From JANQOH01 sp965214495 (lineage in GTDB: Bacteria > Pseudomonadota > Alphaproteobacteria > UBA7887): a DNA stretch of 64,000 nt. Made by a program: the position numbers and the translations under genes. Where the stretch lies: contig OZ243958.1 of the NCBI GenBank assembly GCA_965214495.1, positions 1,922,001 through 1,986,000 on the forward strand, in the 5' to 3' direction. Each line of letters opens with the position of its first letter. Position 1 is the first letter of the stretch. Below the pieces are notes generated by a model. The model did not search any database and was not told the DNA's origin. It saw nothing but the letters and a program-made list of their open reading frames with translations. Below are positions 8,985 to 17,426 of this stretch, piece after piece.

Positions 8985-9899
8985 GTGACGACGACGCAGA
9001 CGGTCGGCCTTGTCGGCCTCGGCAATATGGGCGCGCCGATCGCCCGCCGCCTGCTCGACGCCGGCCACGCGGTGCGCGTGTACAACCGCACCGCCGCGCG
9101 CGGCGACGCTCTGGTCGCGATGGGCGCCGAACGCGCGGCGACACCCGCCGGAGCGGCGCCGCGCGGCGGCGTGCTGCTGTCGATCGTCGCCGACGACGCG
9201 GCGCTCGCGGAGATCTGCGACGGCGCGGACGGTGTCGTCGCCGGCCTCGGCGCCGGCGGCGTCCATGTCTCGATGAGCACGGTGGGGGTCGCCACCGCCC
9301 GCCGCATGGAGGAACGGCACGCGGCGGCGGACGCGATATATCTCTGCGCGCCGGTGTTCGGCCGCCCGCCCGCCGCTGCTGCGGGCGCGCTGTGGATCGC
9401 GTTGTCCGGCCAGGCTGCCGCGAAAGAGCGCGTGCGCCCAGTGCTCGGCGCCTTTACCGCCGGCATCAGGGATTTCGGCGACGCGCCTGGCACCGCCAAC
9501 GTCGTGAAACTGGCGAACAACTTCCTCATCGGCGCGGCGATCGAATCGGTCGCGGAGGCGTGCGCCCTCGCCGAGAAGCACGGTGTCGATCGCACTGCCT
9601 TCGTCGATCTGATTACCCGTTCGCTGTTCGATTGCCCGGTCTATCGCATCTACGGCGAGGCGGTCGCGGCGCGCCGTTACGAACCGGCCGGGTTCCGCCT
9701 CGCGCTCGGCCTCAAGGACATCGCGCTGGTCCTCGACGCCGCGGCAGCCGCTTCGGCGCCGATGCCGGTGGCGAGCGTGGTGCGCGACCGCCTGCTCTCG
9801 GCGCTCGCCGACGGCCGCGCCGATCAGGACTGGGCAGCGCTCGATTCCGCCGTCTCCGCCGCAGCGGGCCTCGACTCTCAGCCTTCGAGAGCGTCCTGA
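8985..9899 (+). CDS. NAD(P)-dependent beta-hydroxyacid dehydrogenase
   Basis: A 304-residue member of the 3-hydroxyisobutyrate/tartronate semialdehyde reductase family. It begins VGLVGLGNMGAPIARRLLDA (dinucleotide-binding fold), followed by YNRTAARGDAL. The catalytic Lys lies in VVKLANNFLIGAAIESVAEA. The substrate-binding GGVHVSMSTVGVATAR block is present, with STV where classical members have CPVSGG-type sequence further on. It sits 3 bp after the flavin hydroxylase and probably works in the same pathway. Its 3' end overlaps the convergent cinA-like gene by 22 bp. Confidence 0.88.
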   Translation: MTTTQTVGLVGLGNMGAPIARRLLDAGHAVRVYNRTAARGDALVAMGAERAATPAGAAPRGGVLLSIVADDAALAEICDGADGVVAGLGAGGVHVSMSTVGVATARRMEERHAAADAIYLCAPVFGRPPAAAAGALWIALSGQAAAKERVRPVLGAFTAGIRDFGDAPGTANVVKLANNFLIGAAIESVAEACALAEKHGVDRTAFVDLITRSLFDCPVYRIYGEAVAARRYEPAGFRLALGLKDIALVLDAAAAASAPMPVASVVRDRLLSALADGRADQDWAALDSAVSAAAGLDSQPSRAS

Positions 9900-10369
9900 A
9901 GCAGGCCCAGCGCCGCTACCGCGAACGCGTGCATATTGTCGCGGCGATCGTCGGACCCGGTTTCCAGCGTGACGACCCGCTCGACGGCGCCGGAGACCGC
10001 GAGGCAAGTGTGCCCCGGCGCGTCGCCGTAGCGATTGCCGGCCGGACCTGCCGCACCGGTTTCCGCAAGCCCCCAATCGGCGCCGAGATGCGACCGCGCC
10101 TGCGCCGCGAGCCACGCCGCATACGGTTCCGACGACGACCTCATGCCGTCGGGGACAAGCCCGGGCGGCGGCAGAAACGCCTTGCGGGCGGCAACCGTAT
10201 AGACGACCGCACCGCCGAGAAAGAAAGCCGAGGCACCGGGCACCGCCAACAAAGCCGCCGCGACGAGACCTCCGGCCGAGGATTCCGCCACGGCCACGGT
10301 TTCCCCGCGCGCCTTCAGCGTCGCGCCGACCGCGGCCCCGCGCGCGATAACCTCGTCCCACCCGCTCAT
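9878..10369 (-). CDS. CinA-family protein (nicotinamide-nucleotide amidohydrolase domain)
   Basis: A 163-residue stand-alone C-terminal CinA (PncC-type) domain that deamidates NMN to NaMN in NAD recycling. Motif AVAESSAGGLVAAALLAVPG is the family's ESxTGG block with Ser-Ala, followed by FFLGGAVVYT and WGLAETGAAGPAGNRYG, then TCLAVSG. The start MSGWDEVI at 10369 gives the normal length; longer in-frame starts are not family-like. A nicotinate phosphoribosyltransferase is encoded 32 kb away in the same window. Confidence 0.85.
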   Translation of the reverse strand: MSGWDEVIARGAAVGATLKARGETVAVAESSAGGLVAAALLAVPGASAFFLGGAVVYTVAARKAFLPPPGLVPDGMRSSSEPYAAWLAAQARSHLGADWGLAETGAAGPAGNRYGDAPGHTCLAVSGAVERVVTLETGSDDRRDNMHAFAVAALGLLQDALEG

Positions 10370-10569
10370 GAGTCCGCTGTAGAACAGACGCTGCGGGCAG
10401 TCGTCAACCCGCCTCGTGTTCGCCCGAACGATCGGGCGATGCGAAGCGTTGATCGTTGTGCCCGAATATGCGTCCGTTTGTCGTTGGCTCGCGGCGATAC
10501 TGGTTCCCACGACAGCCGCATGAATGGGCGGCAGTAGTCCGAAAGCGGGCGAGAGCCCGGGATCTGGAG

Positions 10570-10752
10570 ATGCGTTTCGTAGCGTCGGAAGGGCCCGGTT
10601 CGCACGGCACGCTTTACACCGGGAGTCGCAAGACGACCGTCAAGGATTGGAAGAAGGCGATCGGCAAGGGGCTGCTGGACAAGATGCTCGCCGACCTCGG
10701 GATCGAGAGGGGCGGTTTCCAGTCGGCAGAACGACGGAGATATCCCGAGTAG
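10570..10752 (+). CDS. hicA: HicA-family toxin, N terminus apparently frameshifted
   Basis: Predicted mRNA interferase of a HicAB toxin-antitoxin pair; it would bind and cleave mRNA unless held by HicB. The readable part has the HicA core GPGSHGTLYTGSRKTTV (with the conserved His) and AIGKGLLDKMLADLGI. The family normally has about 20 more N-terminal residues. These are visible as VVRKRARARDLEM in the same frame but with no start codon, while a plausible start, ATG at 10520 (M-N-G-R), lies one frame off. One missing base near 10532 would restore a 78-residue protein. As it stands only a shortened product from the ATG at 10570 can be made. hicB follows after 15 bp. Confidence 0.65.
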   Translation: MRFVASEGPGSHGTLYTGSRKTTVKDWKKAIGKGLLDKMLADLGIERGGFQSAERRRYPE

Positions 10753-10767
10753 GGAGGGGCCGAAGCC

Positions 10768-11205
10768 ATGCCTGACATCTACAACTACCCCGCGGAAGTC
10801 GAGCGCGACGAGGACGGCCGCTATGTCGTTACGTTCCCTGATTTCGGGTGGGGCGCGACGGATGGCGCCACACGGAACGAGGCGTTGGCGGAAGCCGGGG
10901 ATCTACTGCGGGAGCTGATTGCGGCGACGATGCGGGAGAGCAAGGATCTGCCCGAACCGTCGCCGGCGAGCCCGCGGCGGCCTCTGGTCGTTCCGCCGGC
11001 GCCGATCGCGTTGAAAGCGGCTCTCTACACGACGTTCCGCAAGGCAGGTATGTCGCAACGCCGACTCGCTCGCGATCTCGACGTCGCCGAAAGTGAGGTT
11101 CGGCGCCTGTTGAATCCGGACCATGCCGCCAAAGCGACAATGATCGACCGCGCCTTGCGCCGGTTGGGCAAGCGTGTCAGCGTGATCGTCGGCGAGGCTG
11201 CGTGA
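10768..11205 (+). CDS. hicB: HicB-family antitoxin with C-terminal helix-turn-helix
   Basis: A 145-residue antitoxin. The N-terminal partially degraded RNase-H-like HicB fold shows YPAEVERDEDGRYVVTFPDF and GATDGATRNEALAEAGDLL; a Pro-rich linker (about residues 70-80) follows. The C-terminal HTH (RKAGMSQRRLARDLDVAESE, then RRLLNPDH) would bind the promoter and repress the operon. It is preceded by the damaged hicA; if the toxin is inactive this gene is a free repressor/antitoxin. The start at 10768 follows a GGGAGGGG site. Confidence 0.88.
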   Translation: MPDIYNYPAEVERDEDGRYVVTFPDFGWGATDGATRNEALAEAGDLLRELIAATMRESKDLPEPSPASPRRPLVVPPAPIALKAALYTTFRKAGMSQRRLARDLDVAESEVRRLLNPDHAAKATMIDRALRRLGKRVSVIVGEAA

Positions 11206-11333
11206 CTCGCCGAAGCGTTACCATTCTGGGAACCCTCCGGATTCGAAACGGGCGCGTTTTCGACAGGTCGTGGAGTGGCCGGGTTTCGGCGTCCGGGGGT
11301 CGGTCGCCCTGATTATCCTTGCCATACCGCCAG

Positions 11334-11698
11334 CACGAACCCACACCAACCGCGACAATCCCGCAGGGGTAACCCTTGTGGTTGCCCGCCCTTGTGGTCC
11401 GAGGGGTCGGGCGCCCACAAGGGGCGCCCCTACAGGTCGATACCGCTTGGCGCACCCGCCCCTTCGCGGCGGCGTCGAGGCGCCGCCGTCCCGCCGACAT
11501 CGCCGGCACGAACCCACACCAACCGCAACAATCCTGTAGGGGCAACCCTTGTGGTTGCCCGCCCCTGTGGTCCGAGGGGGTCGGGCGCCCACAAGGGGCG
11601 CCCCTACAAACGGGTCGATGTCGCGTGACGCACCCGCCCCGTCGCGGCGGCGTCGAGGCGCCGCCGTCCCGCTGACACCGCCGGCACGAACCCACACC
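11334..11698 (+). repeat. Mosaic palindromic repeat array 1 (two ~175-bp units)
   Basis: Two tandem units (11334-11506, 173 bp; 11507-11684, 178 bp) and the first 14 bp of a third, each beginning CACGAACCCACACC. Each unit carries a hairpin on GGCAACCCTTGTGGTTGCC (degenerate, GGTAACC, in the first unit), a spacer, a second hairpin on GGCGCCCACAAGGGGCGCC, then CCCCTAC and a third short palindrome GGCGGCGTCGAGGCGCCGCC. The same units, in the same orientation, recur at 26573-27140. Confidence 0.92.
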
Positions 11699-11823
11699 TC
11701 CCGGCGCACCTACGGTTCTAATCTACTGACACAGAGTTGCTTTTTTCCTCCTGACTTAGCCGGAGGACACGGAATCGATCCCCGATTTCGCCCCGGCTGC
11801 AACGGAACGCAGGAGGAATGTCA

Positions 11824-12066
11824 ATGGCGACGCTTCGCCTCGACCAACGCCGCGTCGACGCGCTCAAGCCCCGCAAGTCCGCCTACGACGTGCGCGACCG
11901 CGATCTCAAGGGATTCGGCGTAAGGGTCCTGACCTCGGGCGCCAGGCGCTACTTCATCCACAGCCAGCACAACGGCCGGCGGTTCTGGAAGATCGTCGGC
12001 CAAGCCGGGGACATCGGCCCCTGTGAGGTGGCCTCGGTTCGTCGGACAGCCTGGCGGCTGAGTTAA
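11824..12066 (+). pseudogene. Tyrosine integrase, N-terminal fragment (Arm-binding domain)
   Basis: About 80 residues matching only the N-terminal DUF4102/Arm-type DNA-binding domain of phage and island integrases: VDALKPRKSAYDVRDRDLKG, then GFGVRVLTSGARRYFIHSQ and GRRFWKIVGQAGDI. After this the sequence turns unrelated and stops; the core-binding and catalytic R-H-R-Y domains are absent. AGGAGG at 11811 sets the start at 11824 (or 11818). It lies immediately inside repeat array 1 and at the left edge of the glycan island, so it is probably the relic of the element that brought the island. Confidence 0.8.
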
Positions 12067-12085
12067 GGTGTATTCCGGTTGTTCC

Positions 12086-12545
12086 TCAGGCCGCCAGAAT
12101 CCCCTTGAATCGATCTTCCCGTTGCTGCTGTTGCGCCTGTGGATCTGTGGGCAAGGCGCGTAGCGGCTTATCCATCATATCCACAGGCGGGCCGTCCTGG
12201 TAGGCCTCGGCCGGTCGGGCAGGCCATGGAAGTGAGGAATGAAGCTCTCGACCCGCGTCAACTCAAGCACGGTGATGAGACGCCGATACCTCTCGCCCAG
12301 CGGCCCGAGTTCCTCCTCAAGCCAGGGGAAAAGATCGGCTTGAACGGCGTGCCAAAATCTGAATAGTGTCTGTCCCAGCGACATGGGGCCGCTCTCCCTG
12401 CCCAGGTTGTCCAGAACCCGACAGGATCATGAGAGCGGTCCCAATATCCACGAAAATCTGCCCTGCGCGGCGGCAAAACCCGCTCAAATGCGGAATTTTG
12501 CAAGCGGCTCATAAGCAGGAGCAATTTTCGTGAACTCGGTTCTGG
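12086..12545 (-). pseudogene. Decayed insertion-sequence transposase remnant
   Basis: On the minus strand an ATG at 12384 with GGGAGAG upstream opens MSLGQTLFRFWHAVQADLF, continuing PWLEEELGPLGERYRRLITV, a start I associate with bacterial IS transposases. The frame breaks after about 65 residues. A second frame gives a plausible C-terminal tail ending DRFKGILAA at 12086. The middle of the transposase is missing, and 12385-12545 looks like the element's non-coding end. The family assignment is uncertain. Confidence 0.5.
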
Positions 12546-12555
12546 GGACAAGGTT

Positions 12556-14270
12556 GTGAGACAGGCCATCGGACTGTTCAAATACTTCCTTGCGGCCTAT
12601 CCGGGGCGCAGCGCGCTGACGCTGTTGTCGCTCACGGCGGCCGCCCTGGCGGAGGGGGTAGGCATCGCGGCATTGCTGCCGTTCCTCGGCCTGGTGATCG
12701 ATGGCGGAGGCGCAGCGGCGCTCTACTTCGAGCGGGTCTTTGCCCTGCTCGGGCTGGAACTTTCCCTCGGCGGGCTGTTGGTGCTGATCGTCGGGGCGGT
12801 CACCCTGAAATCGCTGCTGATGCTGGCGGCCATGACGCAGGTCGGATACTCTGCGGCCCATACTGCGATGGATCTGCGGCTCGCGGTCGTTCGCGCGCTT
12901 CTGCGGGCGCGCTTGACGCATTTCGCAGATCAGCGGGCCGGCGATCTGGCGAGCGCCGTCGCCGGCGAGCCGACACGCGCCTCCAACGCTTATGTGGCTT
13001 CCTGCCACGTTCTGTCCGGGGGTATTCAACTTCTGATCTATCTCGGGCTGTCCGTCGCCATATCCTGGGAAATTCTGGTGGCCGCGCTCGTCGTCGGCGC
13101 ATGCGGCATGGTCGTGTCGAGCCGGCTCGTTGCCATCAGTCGCCGCGCTGGGCAGAACCAGACCAGGCTTCAGAAGTCCTTCATGACGCGGCTGCTGCAG
13201 ACGCTGGACGGCATCAAGCCGTTGAAGGCCATGGCTCTGGAGGGCAGCATGAAGCCCTTGATCGACGGGGATATCCGAGGGCTTAACCGCGCCCTGCGGA
13301 CGATGATCGTCAGTCGGGAAGCGCTCGCCGAGTCGCACGAAATCATTCGGGCCTTCGCGGTGGCGGGTGGGTTGTATGTCTTGGTATCGACGGCCTGCTG
13401 GTCCTCGCGCTGCTCTTCGTGCGCACCTTCCAGAAAGTGGGCCAGATGCAGAGCCAATATCAGATCGTCGCGGCCAACCAACCCGCGTTCGCCTTCGTGC
13501 GGTCCGTGCTCACCGCCGCCGAAGGGGCGCGAGAGCCCGATCCGGGCGGCGAGGTGCCCCGGCTCGTCTCGGCGATCTCGCTCCGGGAGGTATGCTTTTC
13601 CTACGGTCGCGGGAACGTTCTCGACGGCGTCTCGATGACGCTGCCCGCCGGGTCGTTCGTCGCCGTGGTCGGGCCCTCGGGCACCGGCAAGACGACTGTC
13701 GCCGACTTGATCATCGGGTTGCTGCGGCCCCAGCGCGGCGAGGTGTGGATCGACGACCTGCCGATGCGCGACATCGACGCAACGGCGTGGCGCGGCATGA
13801 TCGGATACGTGTTGCAGGATGCGTTCCTCATCCACGACACGGTCATGGCCAACGTCGCGCTCGGCGATCCCGGCGTTTCCCGCGCCGAGGTGGAAACGGC
13901 GCTGCGTCGCGCCGAGGCATGGGCGTTTGTCGCCGCATTGCCGGAGGGCATGGACACGGTGGTCGGCGAGCGGGGCGCGCGGCTTTCCGGCGGCCAGAGA
14001 CAGCGCATCGCCATCGCCCGGGCGCTGGTCCGCGATCCGGCGCTCTTGATCCTAGACGAGGCCACGGCCGCGCTGGATCCGGAGACGGAGGCGGGAATCG
14101 TGGCGACCGTCCGGCGGCTGGCCGGCAAGGTCACGGTATTGTCGACCTCTCACCAGCCGGCAGTGCAGCGCGCGGCGGAGTTCGTCTATCGGCTGGAAGA
14201 CGGTACGGCTACACTCCAGGCGGCGGACGAGCCGGTCGCCATGCGGCGAACCGTCGGTGCTCGGTCGTAG
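12556..14270 (+). pseudogene. ABC transporter (fused permease-ATPase), frameshifted
   Basis: A type I ABC exporter half-molecule with about six membrane helices in the first 270 residues (e.g. SALTLLSLTAAALAEGVGIA, LVLIVGAVTLKSLLMLAAM, LIYLGLSVAISWEILVAALV) and a complete ATPase: Walker A GPSGTGKTT, Q-loop GYVLQDAFL, signature LSGGQRQRIAIARAL, Walker B LLILDEATAALD and switch His in STSHQP. The frame shifts near 13372-13383: upstream reads ...AVAGGLYVL in one frame, while downstream LGIDGLLVLALLFVRTFQ is in the next. Repairing one base gives about 571 residues. Glycosyltransferases follow, so export of a lipid-linked glycan or glycoconjugate (PglK/MsbA-like) is inferred. A split expression of the two halves is possible but unlikely. 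Confidence 0.85.
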
Positions 14271-14388
14271 GTGCGCGGTCGCAGGTGCGGCGGTGCCGGT
14301 GCTGGTGCGCGGGCATCCCGCCGGCATGCGGCCTCCGGCTCGCGCACCCGGGACTTCTCGCCAATGACCCTGGTACCCGAGACACGAG

Positions 14389-15861
14389 ATGATCCCTAGG
14401 CCTGCGTCCGTCCGCTACAACGACTGGCGGCAGGTGGACGTGCCGGCACTCGAGGCGTTCACGCCCACCATGCCGGTCAGCGTGATCGCGCCGGCCTACC
14501 AGACTCCCGCCGAGACGCTGGCGAGAACGTTGGCGGCGCTCGAAGGTCAGACCTATCCGCGGGAGCTGTTCGAGGTGGTCATCGTGGACGACGGCTCCGA
14601 GCCGGCGATGGAGCGTCCCCAATCGACCACGTTGGACGTCAAGCTGGTGCGTCAGGAGCACTGCGGGTTCGGAGCTCCCAGAGCGCGAAACACCGGCGTT
14701 CGGGCGGCCGCCCACGACGTCGTGCTCTTTCTCGACAGCGACATGCTGGCCGAGGCGGGCTGGATCGCGGCGCACGCCCGCTGGCACCACGCCGTTTCCG
14801 ACGCCCTGACACTGGGATCCCACAGCCATGTGGCGATGGACGAAATCGACGCGGAGACGATCCGACGCCGGCCAGGGTCGTTGCGGGAGCTGTTTTCGGG
14901 CCGGCCGGTGGACCCACTCTGGGTTGAATCCCACTTGGCTAGAACCGACAATCTGACGTCAAAGGCCGACGACTTGTTCAGGGTGGTCCATAGCGGGAAC
15001 CTCGGAATCGGCAGGGTTTTCTACGAGTCGATCGGCGGGTTTGACGAATCGTTCACACGCTGGGGAATGGAGGACATCGAGTTCGGCTACCGGGCTTTTA
15101 CCCGCGGCGGGCTGCTGATACCGGTCCGGGATGCCTTCGCTTGGCACCAGGGCCGATGGATGGAGAATAGAGACGCCAAGGATCGGGATCTTCGGCTGCA
15201 GCGCGCGAAGGTTGCACGTCTTATCGCCCATCCGGGGTTTCGTGGTAAACAACCCGGTCGCATCTTCACGGTGCCTCAATACGTGGTAACCGTTGACGCG
15301 GGGCGTCGCCCGGTCGAACTGGTCATCGAGACCGCCGTAAATATCCTGGCCGACCGAAAGCACGACTTGGTGGTGAGAATCGAAACGCACGCGAGCGACG
15401 ATGCTGAGCGACTGGCGCGGCTACGGGAGGAGTTCGGCGCCGACTCGCGGGTGCGCGTGGGTCCCGCTGGTTCCGCCCTCGACGAGTTTCCGGCGTCGCC
15501 GTTCCACGTCACGCTTCCCGCCGCGGTGTTCGCCAAGGACTTGGTGCATCGGCTGCGCGTCGGGCTCGGCGGCGCGGTCACCGCGGCCTCGACTCTCCCC
15601 GACGGATCCCGGGTGTCTATCACTCGGGCATGGGCGCTCCATCGTGTGCGTCGTGGGGGGGGGCACCCAGCCGACTTCGGCGAGGCGCGGACGATACCCG
15701 CCTCGGCGCTGAAGCTGAAGAGCGCCGGTTCGGCGGACTACCCCACCAAATGGAGCACCTTGCTCAACTGGATACGAGATATCCGCAGCCCTGGCGAGGC
15801 TTGGGCGCTCCTGAAAGGCTTGGCCATCGCGGTTCGATGGCGGGCGGCCATCAGGCGATAA
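14389..15861 (+). CDS. Glycosyltransferase family 2, first of two tandem paralogues
   Basis: A 490-residue GT-A fold glycosyltransferase. Nucleotide-sugar site FEVVIVDDGSEP is at residues 61-72, the DXD-type metal site VLFLDSDML at about 112-120, and an acceptor/catalytic block GGFDESFTRWGMEDIEFGYR at about 216-235, as in the chondroitin-polymerase/GalT-like C-terminal motif. The last ~170 residues form a second alpha/beta region repeated in the downstream paralogue. No membrane segment is evident. It probably adds a sugar to a surface glycan. The start at 14389 (MIPRPASVRYNDW) aligns exactly with the paralogue's start. Confidence 0.87.
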   Translation: MIPRPASVRYNDWRQVDVPALEAFTPTMPVSVIAPAYQTPAETLARTLAALEGQTYPRELFEVVIVDDGSEPAMERPQSTTLDVKLVRQEHCGFGAPRARNTGVRAAAHDVVLFLDSDMLAEAGWIAAHARWHHAVSDALTLGSHSHVAMDEIDAETIRRRPGSLRELFSGRPVDPLWVESHLARTDNLTSKADDLFRVVHSGNLGIGRVFYESIGGFDESFTRWGMEDIEFGYRAFTRGGLLIPVRDAFAWHQGRWMENRDAKDRDLRLQRAKVARLIAHPGFRGKQPGRIFTVPQYVVTVDAGRRPVELVIETAVNILADRKHDLVVRIETHASDDAERLARLREEFGADSRVRVGPAGSALDEFPASPFHVTLPAAVFAKDLVHRLRVGLGGAVTAASTLPDGSRVSITRAWALHRVRRGGGHPADFGEARTIPASALKLKSAGSADYPTKWSTLLNWIRDIRSPGEAWALLKGLAIAVRWRAAIRR

Positions 15862-15870
15862 GCGGCCTGG

Positions 15871-17421
15871 ATGACTCCCAAACCCACATCCGTCCGGTAC
15901 AACGACTGGAGCCAAGTGGCAGTGGAGCCGCTGGATACGTTCGTGCCCACCATGCCGGTCAGCGTAATCGTCCCATACTACCAAACATCCGCCGAAACGC
16001 TGGCAAGGACGCTAGCTGCGCTGGAAGGCCAGACCTGTCCGCGGAATCTGTTCGAGGTGGTGATCGTGGACGACGGGTCGGAGCCGCCGCTGTCCCGACC
16101 CCGCCCGACCCCGCTGAACGTCAAGGTGGTGCGTCAGGAACGATGCGGATTCGGGATCGCCAGAGCGCGGAATACCGGCGCTCGGGCGGCCGCTCACGAC
16201 ATCCTGCTCTTTCTCGACAGCGACATGCTTGTGGAGGCGGACTGGATCGCGGCGCACGCCCGCTGGCACCATGTCATCTCCGACGTCCTGACGTTGGGAT
16301 CCTTCAGCCATGTGGCGGTGGACGATCTCGACGCGGAGACAATCCGGTGCCGGGCGGGATCACTACAGGATCTGTTTTCGGACCGGCCGGCGGATCCCTA
16401 CCCGATTGAAGGCCTGATGCGCAGAACCGACGATCTGACGACGAGGGCGGACGACATTTTTCACGCGATGGCGGGGGGCAACTTCGGCATCGGCAAGAGC
16501 TTCTACCGGCTGGTGGGCGGGAGCGACGAATCGTTCGCACTCTGGGGAGCGGAGGACACCGAGCTCGCCTACCGGGCCTACACTCGCGGCGGGCTGCTGG
16601 TGCCGGTCCGGGACGCCTTCGCCTGGCACCAGGGGAGCTGGGCGGAGGACCGGGACGCCAAGGCGCGAAGTTATCGGATCCAGCACGGGAAAGCGGCCAA
16701 CCTGATCGCCCATTACGACCTGCGCCGCGCCAGAGCCGGCCGCATCCATGCGGTGCCCCAGTACGTGGTGACCATCGCTGCGGCACATCACCCGGCCGAG
16801 CGGGTCATCGAGACCGCCGCGAACATCCTGGCGGGCCGCGTGCATGACTTGGTGGTGCGAATCGAAACGCCAGCGGATGACGATGACGAGCGACTGGCTT
16901 GGCTCCGTGATGTGTTCGGTCCCGACCCGCGCGTGCGCGTCGCTCCCGCCCGCGCAGCCCTGGAAGAGTTTCCCGCATCGCCGTTCCACGTCGCGCTTCC
17001 CACCGCCGCCGCGTTCGCCCCGAACCTGGTGCATCGGCTGCGCGCAAGGCTGAGAGGCGCGGTCAGCGCGGTCGCGATCCTCCCCGACGGAACCGAAGTG
17101 TCGATCACCCGGGCGTGGGCGCTCCATCGGGCGCGCCGTGCGGGGGGCAGCCCGGCCGATTTCGGCGATGCGCGGACGCTATCCGCGCGTTCCTTGAAGA
17201 TCCGGGTCGGCGCGCCGCCGGGTAGCGCGGACCGCACCGCATCGACGGGGGCCGTGGAATTTCCCACCGAGTGGGAGCGCTTGCGGGGCCGGGCGAGGAA
17301 CCTCCACGGCTATCGGGAGGCATGGTTGTTCCTGAAGTGGTCGGCCGGTGTGGCGGGAAGTCGAGCACGCGGTTTCCTGGCCCGTTCGTTGCAGAATATG
17401 GAGCACAGGAGTTGTTCCTGA
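15871..17421 (+). CDS. Glycosyltransferase family 2, second tandem paralogue
   Basis: A 516-residue protein, closely similar to the preceding gene along its full length (starts MTPKPTSVRYNDWSQ; same TLAALEGQT, VVIVDDGSEP, LLFLDSDML and GGSDESFALWGAEDTELAYR blocks). The DSD site and the ED pair are retained, so it should be active. Two differences stand out: GGFDESF has become GGSDESF, and the C terminus is about 25 residues longer. It begins 9 bp after its paralogue, so it arose by tandem duplication and divergence, probably with a different donor or acceptor sugar. Confidence 0.87.
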   Translation: MTPKPTSVRYNDWSQVAVEPLDTFVPTMPVSVIVPYYQTSAETLARTLAALEGQTCPRNLFEVVIVDDGSEPPLSRPRPTPLNVKVVRQERCGFGIARARNTGARAAAHDILLFLDSDMLVEADWIAAHARWHHVISDVLTLGSFSHVAVDDLDAETIRCRAGSLQDLFSDRPADPYPIEGLMRRTDDLTTRADDIFHAMAGGNFGIGKSFYRLVGGSDESFALWGAEDTELAYRAYTRGGLLVPVRDAFAWHQGSWAEDRDAKARSYRIQHGKAANLIAHYDLRRARAGRIHAVPQYVVTIAAAHHPAERVIETAANILAGRVHDLVVRIETPADDDDERLAWLRDVFGPDPRVRVAPARAALEEFPASPFHVALPTAAAFAPNLVHRLRARLRGAVSAVAILPDGTEVSITRAWALHRARRAGGSPADFGDARTLSARSLKIRVGAPPGSADRTASTGAVEFPTEWERLRGRARNLHGYREAWLFLKWSAGVAGSRARGFLARSLQNMEHRSCS

Positions 17422-17426
17422 AATAT

